From the NCBI GenBank assembly GCA_945888375.1, contig CAMCZZ010000007.1, positions 85,294 to 149,293 on the forward strand: 64,000 nucleotides of DNA. The letters are read 5' to 3'. Shown piece after piece: positions 46,055 to 54,300 of this stretch. Under the pieces are notes generated by a model. That model worked only from the letters and a program-made list of their open reading frames with translations. It was not told where the DNA came from and ran no database searches. The translations under genes were made by a program, and so were the position numbers. The DNA is from Akkermansia muciniphila. GTDB taxonomy: Bacteria; Verrucomicrobiota; Verrucomicrobiia; Opitutales; Opitutaceae. Position 1 is the first letter of the stretch. Each line of letters starts with the position of its first letter.

Positions 46055-46369
46055 GAGCAGCCGCCAGTGACAACGGAGCAGCCGCGGGCTAGTCCTGAGT
46101 AGCGGCCCGGTGGAACGGAGCGGCTGGCAGCTGCAAGGGAGCAACCGCCGGGTGAAACGAAGCGGTGGCTGGGTGCAACGGAGCGACTGGCGGCTAGTCC
46201 GGAGTAACGGCTGGCGACTCCGAAGCAGTGGCCGGGTGCAACGGAGCAGCGGCTGGGTGAAACGGAGCGCCCGCTGGCTACTCCCGACCAGCGGCGGGCT
46301 ACTCCTGAGCAGCGGCTGGGTATTCCGGAGCAGCCGGCCGGTGCAACGATCCAGGTGGCGGCTGGAATG
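46055..46369. repeat. 21-bp minisatellite, about 15 degenerate units
   Basis: Fifteen consecutive 21-bp units in exact register, consensus close to GAGCAGCGGCTGGGTGCAAC plus G. Unit ends fall into two classes, (G)CAACG/AAACG and CTACTCC/ATTCCG. The first seven bases (GAGCAGC) are best kept. Because 21 is a multiple of three, all frames stay open and one reads seven-residue repeats rich in Arg, Ser, Gly and Trp (for example QRSSGWV); I do not think it is a protein gene without further evidence. Confidence 0.85.
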
Positions 46370-46521
46370 GAGCGTGCGCCGTTGGTTTATTGGCGCACCG
46401 CTCGACCGGCGAGCCAGAGCTGGTGTGCCTCGCGGACCACCCCGTGCTACCGCCCACGGATGACGCCTATCGCCCCGACCCGGCCGCGATGGAGTGGCGG
46501 GGCGGGCGCCTGATCTCGTAG

Positions 46522-46707
46522 GATGCAGGAGTTGATATCAGCGACCTTTGCTTGGTTGCGGTAAGCGCCCAATATCGTTATCCTTGCCGTCGTTGTCGTC
46601 CGTTCCCTTCTCTTCTGTATTATGAGGTTGAGGGAGAAGCGCTCTATGCGATCGGCCTCGTTCATGAGCGCCGGCATCCAAGCTATCTAAAAGCCCGCCT
46701 ATCGTAG
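46522..46707 (+). pseudogene. Decayed ParE/RelE-type toxin remnant
   Basis: The frame ending at the TAG at 46705-46707 reads PFPSLLYYEVEGEALYAIGL and VHERRHPSYLKARL, which resembles the C-terminal strands of ParE toxins (LLYxVEG, then V.H.RR.P.Y). The same frame is interrupted by a TAG at 46519 and the conserved N-terminal helices are missing. No antitoxin gene is alongside. It is a fragment, not a working toxin. Confidence 0.45.
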
Positions 46708-46720
46708 TAACACCAACCCT

Positions 46721-46850
46721 GCGCGGCGAACGCGGGCGGCGAGCCGGTGGGCCGTTTTTCCGCGTGAGCTCGGGGCGATAGGAGTTAACCTGGCCCTTGC
46801 TTGGTCTTGGCCGATAAAATCAACAATTCTCGGCCAGACTCCTTGGGGCA
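46721..46850 (-). repeat. Repeat family C, copy 1 (hairpin repeat at the dinD 3' end)
   Basis: About 130 bp, matching 50311-50438 with roughly 85% identity by eye. The core on the minus strand is GTCTGGCCGA, a 15-nt loop GAATTGTTGATTTTA, and TCGGCCAAGAC, so it can fold into a bulged 10-bp hairpin. The repeat ends four bases before the dinD stop codon. Confidence 0.75.
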
Positions 46851-46853
46851 GCG

Positions 46854-47669
46854 TCACTTCTTGGGTTTCTTGAGGGCTTTCTTAACCTGGGTCTCCAGCT
46901 TCTTGATGCTTTCGGCCGGGGGCAGGTGCTCCGGCATGGTGCCGCCGAGTTCTTTGATCGTCTGGCGCACCTTGGCTCCGACTTCGCGGTGGGCTTGGTT
47001 GGCCTTGTCTTTGCCGGTGATCTTTTCGCGGCGGAGTTTTTCCTCGGCCTGCGTTGCCCGGAAGAGATTGGCCGCAAGCTCCGTGCTGCCCATGTGGTCA
47101 AGGATCTGTTCGCCTTTTTTCAGCCCCTTGCGGCGGTGGATGTCTTGCGCTCCGAGGCCACCGTAGAGGCCCATGTAACCGTGATTTTGAAAGATGGCGT
47201 AGTCGCGGGGCTCGATGACGCCCGCGTCTTTGGCGGCGTCGGCCAGTTGGCTGTTGTGGGTGCGCAGTTCGGAGCGGATGGCGAGACGGCGCTGGGCCTC
47301 CATCTCTTCGTCGGAAAGCTCCTGGCGGCGGGTCTGGATGGCGAAATACGTCTGCCCTTGCGCAACGATTTCCTTGGACGGGTCGGCGTTTTGGATGACG
47401 AGGTAGCAGGCGTAGCGCGACATCATCACCGTCTTGAGCGGGCGCTGTGCTCCACTGCCGATTTTGACCATTTCGGTGACCTCAACGAAATGGTCCTCCA
47501 CCCGCTGGCCGCTGTTGAAACAGGCGGTGCGGGCGGATTCGATAACGGCCTGGAAATTCCGGTAATCGGCGTAGCCGAGCACCCGCGCAAAGTCGCGGCT
47601 GGACCAGAACTCGTTGCCCGCAGGATTGGTGCGGCGGATAGCTGCAAACGGGGTGATCTCTTGGCTCAT
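46854..47669 (-). CDS. dinD: DNA-damage-inducible protein D (BRO-N domain)
   Basis: 271 residues, the normal DinD length. The N-terminal BRO-like domain has EFWSSRDFARVLGYADYRNF and DHFVEVTEMVKIGSGAQRPL, then SRYACYLVIQNADPSKEIVA, all typical. The middle has DYAIFQNHGYMGLYGGLGAQ followed by DIHRRKGLKKGEQILDHMGS. The C-terminus is Lys-rich. In E. coli DinD is SOS-induced and inhibits RecA strand exchange; elsewhere it is often on mobile elements. I do not see a clear LexA box upstream. It is the leftmost cargo gene of the island. Confidence 0.9.
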   Translation of the reverse strand: MSQEITPFAAIRRTNPAGNEFWSSRDFARVLGYADYRNFQAVIESARTACFNSGQRVEDHFVEVTEMVKIGSGAQRPLKTVMMSRYACYLVIQNADPSKEIVAQGQTYFAIQTRRQELSDEEMEAQRRLAIRSELRTHNSQLADAAKDAGVIEPRDYAIFQNHGYMGLYGGLGAQDIHRRKGLKKGEQILDHMGSTELAANLFRATQAEEKLRREKITGKDKANQAHREVGAKVRQTIKELGGTMPEHLPPAESIKKLETQVKKALKKPKK

Positions 47670-47720
47670 GTGAAGGGGGCGAGTTTACCGGTCAGCGGTG
47701 AAGACTTCGGGGGTGACTGG

Positions 47721-47755
47721 TTTGGCAACGTGGCGCATATCAAGTTTGGGCAACG
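47721..47755. other. Paired TTTGG(G)CAAC motifs, possible integrase arm sites
   Basis: TTTGGCAACG (47721-47730) and TTTGGGCAACG (47745-47755) lie 14 bp apart. A tighter pair, TTTGGCAACC and TTTGGGCAACC, is at 62467-62487 beside the tRNA remnant. Short direct repeats of this sort are common arm-type sites of tyrosine recombinases. Confidence 0.35.
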
Positions 47756-47756
47756 T

Positions 47757-47806
47757 GGCTATGGCCGATGAAAACCAACAAAACTCGGCCTGCCCCGTTT
47801 GGATCG
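47757..47806 (-). repeat. Repeat family C, diverged copy 3
   Basis: On the minus strand GGCCGAGTTTTGTTGG and TTTTCATCGGCC keep the hairpin stem GGCCGA/TCGGCC and the TTGTTG-rich loop of copies 1 and 2. It sits upstream of dinD and just before the duplicated gene fragment. Confidence 0.5.
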
Positions 47807-47810
47807 ACGG

Positions 47811-47891
47811 AGAGGATTTCGTGCGCGGCAAGGAGCAGGGGTGATTGGGGCTTGTCGTTTATGTTTGGCGGGGAGGGGAAATCGATCCGCT
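47811..47891 (-). pseudogene. Duplicated fragment of the DUF2779/small-gene junction
   Basis: This 81-bp segment matches 48271-48351 except for about three bases. It contains the last codons of the DUF2779 gene and the first codons (NDKPQSPLLLA) of the small partner gene, but the start ATG has become ATA. It is the remnant of a second copy of the two-gene unit. Confidence 0.8.
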
Positions 47892-47923
47892 GTTAAAAAG
47901 GGATGAGTGCGTGCCAAGGTCGC

Positions 47924-48322
47924 CTATTCTAGCAGCCGGGCCAGCGGTTGGCGGTCGAGCTCCATGCCGGCGACGTCGCTCTCCTTGAGTGCACGCAGGA
48001 TTTTCAGCAGGGCGGCAAACTCCTCGCCGCTCTGGATACGGCCCGAGACGTAGCGCAGTTCCCCGTCGGGTGAGCTGATCTCGATGCGGCCGTCGGCGTG
48101 CAGCTGGATGTTGACCATGCCGCCATCCTCGTCGCTCGAAAAATACCAGCCGCCCTCGCTGCGGGCAAAGCCCGCGGCCATGCCGTCTTTCCGTTCCGAA
48201 TACCAAAGGGCCTGCAAGATTTCGCCACTCCCGGCAGTCGCCAGTTTGATTTTAACGTTCGGGCAGGCCGAGAGGATTTCGTGCGTGGCAAGGAGCAGGG
48301 GGGATTGGGGCTTGTCGTTCAT
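47924..48322 (-). CDS. Uncharacterised 132-residue protein coupled to the DUF2779 nuclease
   Basis: Start at 48322 (NDKPQSPLLLATHEILSACP), overlapping the stop of the upstream gene as ATGA, so its translation is probably coupled. No family recognised. The middle is beta-rich with a Gly/Asp/Ser-rich strand pattern (GGWYFSSDEDGGMVNIQLHA), and the C-terminal part is a helix (GEEFAALLKILRALKESD). There is no signal peptide. An immunity, adaptor or nuclease-control role would fit its position but is a guess. A truncated 5' copy lies just downstream. Confidence 0.65.
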   Translation of the reverse strand: MNDKPQSPLLLATHEILSACPNVKIKLATAGSGEILQALWYSERKDGMAAGFARSEGGWYFSSDEDGGMVNIQLHADGRIEISSPDGELRYVSGRIQSGEEFAALLKILRALKESDVAGMELDRQPLARLLE

Positions 48323-50244
48323 GTTTGGCGGGGAGGGGAAATCGATCCGCTCCAGTGGGACCAAATCATAACCATGGCCGCGGTGTCCAACCGGCAGTAT
48401 TGGAGGAGCAGTTTTTTGCGCTGCTCCCTCACGGCCATGGAGTGATCGGAGCGAAAGATGAGGTCTTGGTAGACGCGTATGGCCCCCGTGCCTTCCTGGA
48501 CAACGTCCTCCCCGGTCTCGTCGCCCAGCGGCAGCGGAGGCAGGCTTTGGTAGGGGTCGAGGGTCTCTCCGCCCGCTCCGGTCCCCGCGTAGTCTTTGAA
48601 CCACGGATGCTGCCGCACGCCGGCGTTCACGGACCATACGGCCGGCAGCACGACTTTGATCGAGGTGCGTCCTCCCATCAGGGGGTGGAAGTAGTGTTTT
48701 AGCGCGAGATCGTGCAGGTCGCGCAGGCGGGGCGATTGCCGCTTGCCCTTGGCGTCGGCTGGTCCGAGCAAGCGATCGATCCAAGCGGCCAGATCCCGCA
48801 GCTCCCCGGCGGATGCTAAGCCGGCCTCCCTTGCGGCCACCTCCCCATCCCCGGCCAGTTTATCCAGAATTTGTGCATGGATATGGGAGAGCGTGGACTG
48901 CTCGTAGGGCGACCAGACGTAAACCGTGCCGAGCTCGCCGAGGACTTCGCGGAGCGAACGCGCGAAATCGATATTGGGCATCCGGCGCCCGGTGTTCAGC
49001 CATTCCCGGTGGGTGAGTTCGCCGTTTTTATGCAGCGAGTGGCAACTCCACTGGAAGGCGACGCGTTCGTAAGGGCGCAGCCCCGTGTGCGGAGGCAGGG
49101 CGAGGTTGCAGGCCTCGAAATCCACGAAATGCAGCGGGTAGCCCGGCGACGTGCGGTGCGATTCCAGTTCGCGTCTCAACTCATCCGGCAGGTGCTCGGC
49201 GCCCTCTCCATGGGAGTGGCGCCATTGCAGGAGTCGCCGACGGGCGTGCGCGCCATCCCCCGTGAGCTCGTGTTCCGCGAGGTTGGTCACGGAGGCGAGG
49301 CCGCGGCGCAGGAGGGTCTCCACGGGATCCGGTTCATCTTTTCGTTGAACCTGGCCCACCCGGTGCAGCTGGAGGAGGTGCGGGCGTGGCCCGGCCAGAG
49401 CACCCCAGCACTCCTGGAACCCGTTGGGGGTGGTTTGCTCGCCCACGCGGTATTCGCACGTGCGGCAAACCCGGTAGTGGCTGGAAATGTCTTCCTGCAC
49501 TCGCTGCGGGCCTGCGGGGCCTAAAAGCTGCGCCAGCACCCGGGCTTTTTCCGCGACTTCGGGCAACAGGTCCTCGACCTCGGCGGAGGCGCGCCGATGC
49601 ACCAGAAACGCCGTGCCGGCGAGGGCTGCGGGGTCGCCAGCATAGTGCAGGGTGGGGCGGGCCCGGGCCTGGCCGGCGGGCCTTTGCAACGTGAAGAGAT
49701 CGAGCGTCTCGCCGGGCTGGGCGCGGTGGGCCTTGTTCACCACGCAGAGCCAGGGCTGGATGCGGAAATCCGGAAAAGCCGCGCGCAGCACCATGGTCTG
49801 GAAGGCAAGATCCTCGAGGTATTCGCGCCACTGGGCCGCGATGCCGCCCTTGGCGTTGCGAAACGGCTCGTCCCCGCCGTGCGCATCCAGGCCCGAGGAT
49901 TTCACCTCGATGAGGTCGATCTGGCTGCCCTTGCGGACGAGGATATCCGTCCGCACGTAGTAGCGGCCATGCAGGGCGGCGGCCTCGAAGACGACGGCGC
50001 CGTCGGTGGAAAGCAGATCGCGGGTGCGCGCGAAGGCGGCCTTAGGGTCACGCTCGTCGCTCAGGTCGATCCCTTGGGGGAACTGTGTCTTGGCGATGAA
50101 CTCGACCATGAAGCCCCCATCGGCGAGCAACTGGAGGTAGGGATCCTCGTCGTTGGCGGAGGGGTAGCGGTGCTTACGATAAAACAGCTTGGTCCGGCAA
50201 TCCGCGCAGGCCTTGAAGTCGGATTTGGTGAGGTAGGGGCTCAA
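48319..50244 (-). CDS. DUF2779 protein: PD-(D/E)XK nuclease-like plus DnaQ-like domain
   Basis: 641 residues from a TTG at 50244 (SPYLTKSDFKACADCRTKLF). The N-terminal part resembles Cas4/RecB nucleases: an early Cys pair (CADC), then RTDILVRKGSQIDLIEVKSS (about 95-115) with the Asp and Glu-x-Lys of the catalytic core, and CRTCEYR with a later Cys, suggesting an Fe-S cluster. The DUF2779 domain begins at LHFVDFEACNLALPPHTG (about 371), where DFEA is a DnaQ-like exonuclease motif, and later has VYVWSPYEQSTL. It is followed by the coupled 132-residue gene. Two nuclease folds in one chain in this context suggest defence or DNA processing. Confidence 0.82.
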   Translation of the reverse strand: MSPYLTKSDFKACADCRTKLFYRKHRYPSANDEDPYLQLLADGGFMVEFIAKTQFPQGIDLSDERDPKAAFARTRDLLSTDGAVVFEAAALHGRYYVRTDILVRKGSQIDLIEVKSSGLDAHGGDEPFRNAKGGIAAQWREYLEDLAFQTMVLRAAFPDFRIQPWLCVVNKAHRAQPGETLDLFTLQRPAGQARARPTLHYAGDPAALAGTAFLVHRRASAEVEDLLPEVAEKARVLAQLLGPAGPQRVQEDISSHYRVCRTCEYRVGEQTTPNGFQECWGALAGPRPHLLQLHRVGQVQRKDEPDPVETLLRRGLASVTNLAEHELTGDGAHARRRLLQWRHSHGEGAEHLPDELRRELESHRTSPGYPLHFVDFEACNLALPPHTGLRPYERVAFQWSCHSLHKNGELTHREWLNTGRRMPNIDFARSLREVLGELGTVYVWSPYEQSTLSHIHAQILDKLAGDGEVAAREAGLASAGELRDLAAWIDRLLGPADAKGKRQSPRLRDLHDLALKHYFHPLMGGRTSIKVVLPAVWSVNAGVRQHPWFKDYAGTGAGGETLDPYQSLPPLPLGDETGEDVVQEGTGAIRVYQDLIFRSDHSMAVREQRKKLLLQYCRLDTAAMVMIWSHWSGSISPPRQT

Positions 50245-50310
50245 GACTGTTTGAGGGTGATCGGCTGATCCACCTTCTCGGGCGCTGGACGCTTTGCGGC
50301 AAGCAGATCA

Positions 50311-50438
50311 GCGCGGCGCAGCCGGGCGGCGAGCCGGTGGCCGTTTTTTTCGCGTGAGTTCAAGGGGCGAAGACTCAACCTGAACCCTCGTTTGGTCTTG
50401 GCTGATAAAATCAACAATTCTCGGCCAGACCCCTTGGG
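50311..50438 (-). repeat. Repeat family C, copy 2 (hairpin repeat at the HNH gene 3' end)
   Basis: It matches 46721-46850 along its length. On the minus strand GGTCTGGCCGA, the same 15-nt loop and TCAGCCAAGACC form the hairpin. It ends about 11 bp before the HNH gene stop codon and separates that gene from the DUF2779 gene. Confidence 0.75.
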
Positions 50439-50448
50439 CTGGCGCGTT

Positions 50449-51369
50449 TCAGACCCCGAAGCCGTGATGGCGACGGTGCCAGGCGAGGTGCTCGTGGTCG
50501 GGGCGGAGGCGGGCGGCGGGAGCAAAGTGGAGCGGGTGAGAGGCGAGGGCGCGGAGCGAGAAGCCACCCGGTGGCGGCGCCTCTCTGAAGACGGACTCAG
50601 GCTTCACGATCACGCGGAGCTCATCGTCCGCGCTCCATAGGCCCATGTCGAAGAGAGCGTGTGCGGTGGGCGTGAGGGCGAGGCCGTTGCCTGAGTCGTT
50701 GTTCCGGCTGCTGCTGAGCGCGTGGATGTGGGCGGCTTCCACGATACCGGCCTGCTCGGTGGTAACGAGACGGTAGCCGGTGAGAGCGCAGGTGAACTGG
50801 TAGCCGCTGACGACCTCGTTTTTGAAGCGGGCGCTGCGTCCGGTTTCGCGGGCGACGCGGTAGGCGGCCTGGTCTTCGGCGAAGGCGGCAACCTCCGCGC
50901 TGTCGAGGGAGCGCTCAAAGCCCAGCGCGGCGGCGAGGGCGACTTGCTCGGCGGGCGGGAAGTAGGTGGCGACGAGTAGTCGGCGGAGTTGAGCGCGAAA
51001 GGCGGAGTCTCCGAGCGCGGCAAGCAAGGCTTCGTCGAGCCTGGCGCGCACGCTGGTGGCGCGGGCGCGGGAGGGCCGGCCGTCCTCGTCGAAAACACTC
51101 CACACCCGATCGGTGGCGAGGGCGTGGAAGGGCATGCGAATGTCGCCCTTGTTCTGGCGGCGCTCCGCGACGATGGGCCAGAGGTTCTGAAAGCGCAGGA
51201 TAAGATCGGGCGAGAGCGTCACCCAGCCGTCGGTGAGGTATCCGGCTTCCAGCAGATCGAGCACGGCAAGCAGGAGCAGCGACTTGTGCGGCGCTTTACC
51301 CTTCTCGGCGTCGTTGTCGACACGCAGGGTGGTGAAGCGGGAGTAAACGTCTGCGTGTGTTGGTCTCAT
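50449..51369 (-). CDS. HNH endonuclease with N-terminal modified-DNA-binding-like domain
   Basis: 306 residues from the ATG at 51369 (RPTHADVYSRFTTLRVDNDA); the frame is open further upstream but that would overlap the previous gene. The N-terminal part KGKAPHKSLLLLAVLDLLEA, then DIRMPFHALATDRVWSV, has the APHK-LLLL and PF-L--D--W pattern of the sulfur-binding domain of ScoMcrA-type enzymes that read phosphorothioated DNA. The C-terminal HNH_2 domain has FTCALTGY, EAAHIHALSSSRNNDSGNGL and ALTPTAHALFDMGLW (His, Asn, His). It is 7 bp downstream of the helicase gene. Binding of modified DNA is inferred. Confidence 0.82.
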   Translation of the reverse strand: MRPTHADVYSRFTTLRVDNDAEKGKAPHKSLLLLAVLDLLEAGYLTDGWVTLSPDLILRFQNLWPIVAERRQNKGDIRMPFHALATDRVWSVFDEDGRPSRARATSVRARLDEALLAALGDSAFRAQLRRLLVATYFPPAEQVALAAALGFERSLDSAEVAAFAEDQAAYRVARETGRSARFKNEVVSGYQFTCALTGYRLVTTEQAGIVEAAHIHALSSSRNNDSGNGLALTPTAHALFDMGLWSADDELRVIVKPESVFREAPPPGGFSLRALASHPLHFAPAARLRPDHEHLAWHRRHHGFGV

Positions 51370-51376
51370 CCGCTGT

Positions 51377-54300
51377 TTAGATCGCGCGTGCTTCCTCAAA
51401 TAACGCGGCGGGGATTTCGTGCGCCAGTTCCCAAACCATCGCGATAGGTCGATCACCCTCGGCGCTAAGCAAGCGTTCAGCTGGGCCGAGAAAAATGAAC
51501 GGCGCCGTCTCGTCATCGATGCGTTTTTCCAAACGTGCGAAAAAGAGAATCGTGTAACCTCGCTCGCGGAAACGGAGAAGGTTTTGCCCGGTGTTACTTG
51601 CTTGGGTGATGGTGGACTGACTTTCCCAATGCAGCTGTTTCCGGTTGATGGGGTAATCGCGATATTGCGTGGTGGGCGAAAAATCCTCCTCGGATTTTTT
51701 GAATGTCACGAGGTGGACGTAACACTTGATCGCCTCGGCGTGGAGCACACCTACGCCTGTCGGGCCGGATCTTTCCAAGGTGCACAAACCTAGAGCCGCT
51801 TTAATTTCGCTTGAACCATAGGAGGCATGCAGACGCAGGCGACAAGGGAATGGCAGCGCCACTGGCGAGGTCGGGAAGGCAGGGTGTCGACGGACGTGGT
51901 CCACTATTTCCCGGAGGTCATGCAAGGCGGTCCGGTTGCGCCGCCATTTAGTGAGCGAATCGGTCAAGTTCGACGCGCCTACATCCGGCCCGTTTTTCCC
52001 CCAAAGGATATAGTGCAACGCCACGCCGTCCGGCTCGCATAGGAGATCCGGCAATGACCCGAGCGGCAAATCGGGATCGGCATAACGAGCGAGTTGCGCG
52101 AGTTGGTCTGGGTCCGACCTCAGGAGGATGCGTCGGTGAGCTTGTCGGCAGGCGTGGAGGTCTGGATCGGTCGGTGAGGCGGCGTGGCAGGCGAGTGCCT
52201 GCCACTCGGACCAGGTTTTATTTTTCAGCAGCGTGAGCGGGGAAATGCCGGTAGCGCGGATAAAATTGCCGAAGGTCGGCGCGCAGCCGTGGTCTTGTTC
52301 AAACGTTGCGAGGCTCTCGGTTACCAGCGTGGCGAAGTGCCGCAAGCTCTCGCGGATGTTGTTCAGGATGTGTTCCCTCGCGACGCGTTCGAGCTGGATA
52401 TTACAGCCGGGTGGCAGGTGCGGGAAATCCTTCTCCACTTCTTGGTCCATGCGCTGGCGATCCCGGTTGAGGAGCGCGGCAAATTTGCGATCGATCCGAT
52501 AGCGACGGTGATTTTGACCGATGAAATCGAGGACCGTCAGGCAGTCTTTTTCAGGGTGGTGACGCAGACCGCGCCCGAGTTGCTGCAGAAACACCGTGAG
52601 GCTGGCGGTGGGTCGTAGGAACATCACCAGATTGATCTCCGGGACGTCCACTCCCTCGCTGAAAACATCCACCGTGAAGAGAAACGGCAGGCGCCCGGCG
52701 CGAAAATCAGCCAACCGTGCCTGCCGCTCGGGCGCCGCAGTTTCGCCCACGATGACCGCCGCCTGCAGGCCGACTTGGTTAAACGCCGCCGCCATGAATT
52801 CCGCATGGGCCACGCTGGCGCAAAATCCGACCGCGCGAATGCGGCTGAGGTCGGGTTGATAACGGCGCAGGCTGGCCAAAATCACATCGAGACGTTGGCG
52901 CGCACGGATATCGTCGCCGGTGTAGGCAGAGGTAAGCGCGGCGACATCGTATTGGCCATTTCGCCAGAAACTTTCGTCGGCGAGCGACACTGGATCCGTG
53001 ATGCCGAAGTAGTGAAACGGGCAGAGAAGTTTTTCCTCGAGTGCTTCGGGCAGCCGAATCTCGGCGGCAAATTCACCGCCAAAATCGGGTAGAATCGAGC
53101 TGCCATCCATCCGTTCCGGCGTGGCGGTCAGCCCCAGCAAAATCTCCGGACGGCAATTTTCCAACAGTGGCCGATAGCTCGTGGCGGTGCTGTGATGGGC
53201 TTCGTCGATTATAATGAAACCGAAGTGTTCGGGAGAAAACGCCACCCAGGGTTGAGCAGCGGTTAGACTCTGCACCGACGCGAAAACATAACGCCACGCG
53301 TTCGGTCGCTCCCCGTCCACCAAAAGCTCACCGAAATTGGGGTCGCGCAGAACCGTGCGGAAACAATCCCGAGCCTGCTCCAGGATTTCTTTGCGGTGGG
53401 CGACAAATAATAGCGTGGACTGATTCGCGGTGACCTGGGGCTGCGACTTAGAAGCGCGGGCAACAAATCGGGCATAATCGAAGGCAGCGATCACGGTTTT
53501 CCCGGTGCCGGTGGCGGCAACCACCAGGTTGCGTGTATGACCGGATGAGCGTGCGGCGCTTAGGGCTTCCAGGATACGCTCTTGAAAAGCGTGTGGCCGG
53601 ATATCGACGAAGAAGCGTGGAGCGTGGGTCGTATCGCTAGTTTTGGCGTAGTGAATCGCATCCTTGAGCCGTTGGGCTTGGGATGTATCGTAAGTTTCAA
53701 AATCCGGATTTGCCCAGTAGGTAGAAAACTCGGCCGTGAATCGCTGGAGGATGTGCGCTTGATCCACCTCGGTGACTTTTACCGTCCATTCCAGACCGCT
53801 GGTCATGGCGGCCCGTGACATATTGGCGGAACCGATGTAGCCAGTGGAGTAGCCTGATTTTCGATAAAAGTGGTAGGCTTTGGCGTGAAGACGGGTGCGG
53901 TCTGTGTCGTATGAAACTTTGACCGTAAATCCGGGCTGGGCGGCGAGCCATGCGATGGCGTCAGGATCGGAAGCGCCCATGTAGGACGTGGTGACAACTC
54001 GCACCGGCACTCCACGGGCGGCTAGTTCTTCAAAAGCAGGCTGTAAAAGTCGTAATCCGGCCCATTTAATGAAGGCCACCAAGATATCAACGCGATCGGC
54101 GGTGGCCATTTCCTGGCGCAGTTCATGTTCCAGTGGCGGATCGTGGCGAGCGCCGGTCAGTAGACTGCTTGTGGAAAGGGGCGTAGAGGGCCGCGGAAGT
54201 GCCTCGTTTGAGGGGCCTGCGATTGAGGCATCGTAAAGGGAGATTAAAACCGAGTCGGGCGAAGCAAGGAGCGATTTGCGTTGTAGGTAGTCCAGCCCAT

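Noticed and set aside
46055..46369. CRISPR array
   Set aside because: Units are adjacent without unique spacers and there are no cas genes in the window.
46110..46463. Arg/Ser/Gly/Trp heptad-repeat protein across the minisatellite
   Set aside because: A 21-bp repeat keeps any frame open; there is no start context or homologue pattern that would make it a gene.
46721..50438. Integron-type gene cassettes with attC sites
   Set aside because: The family C hairpins lack the GTTRRRY/RYYYAAC core boxes, and the only integrase in the window is not recognisable as IntI.
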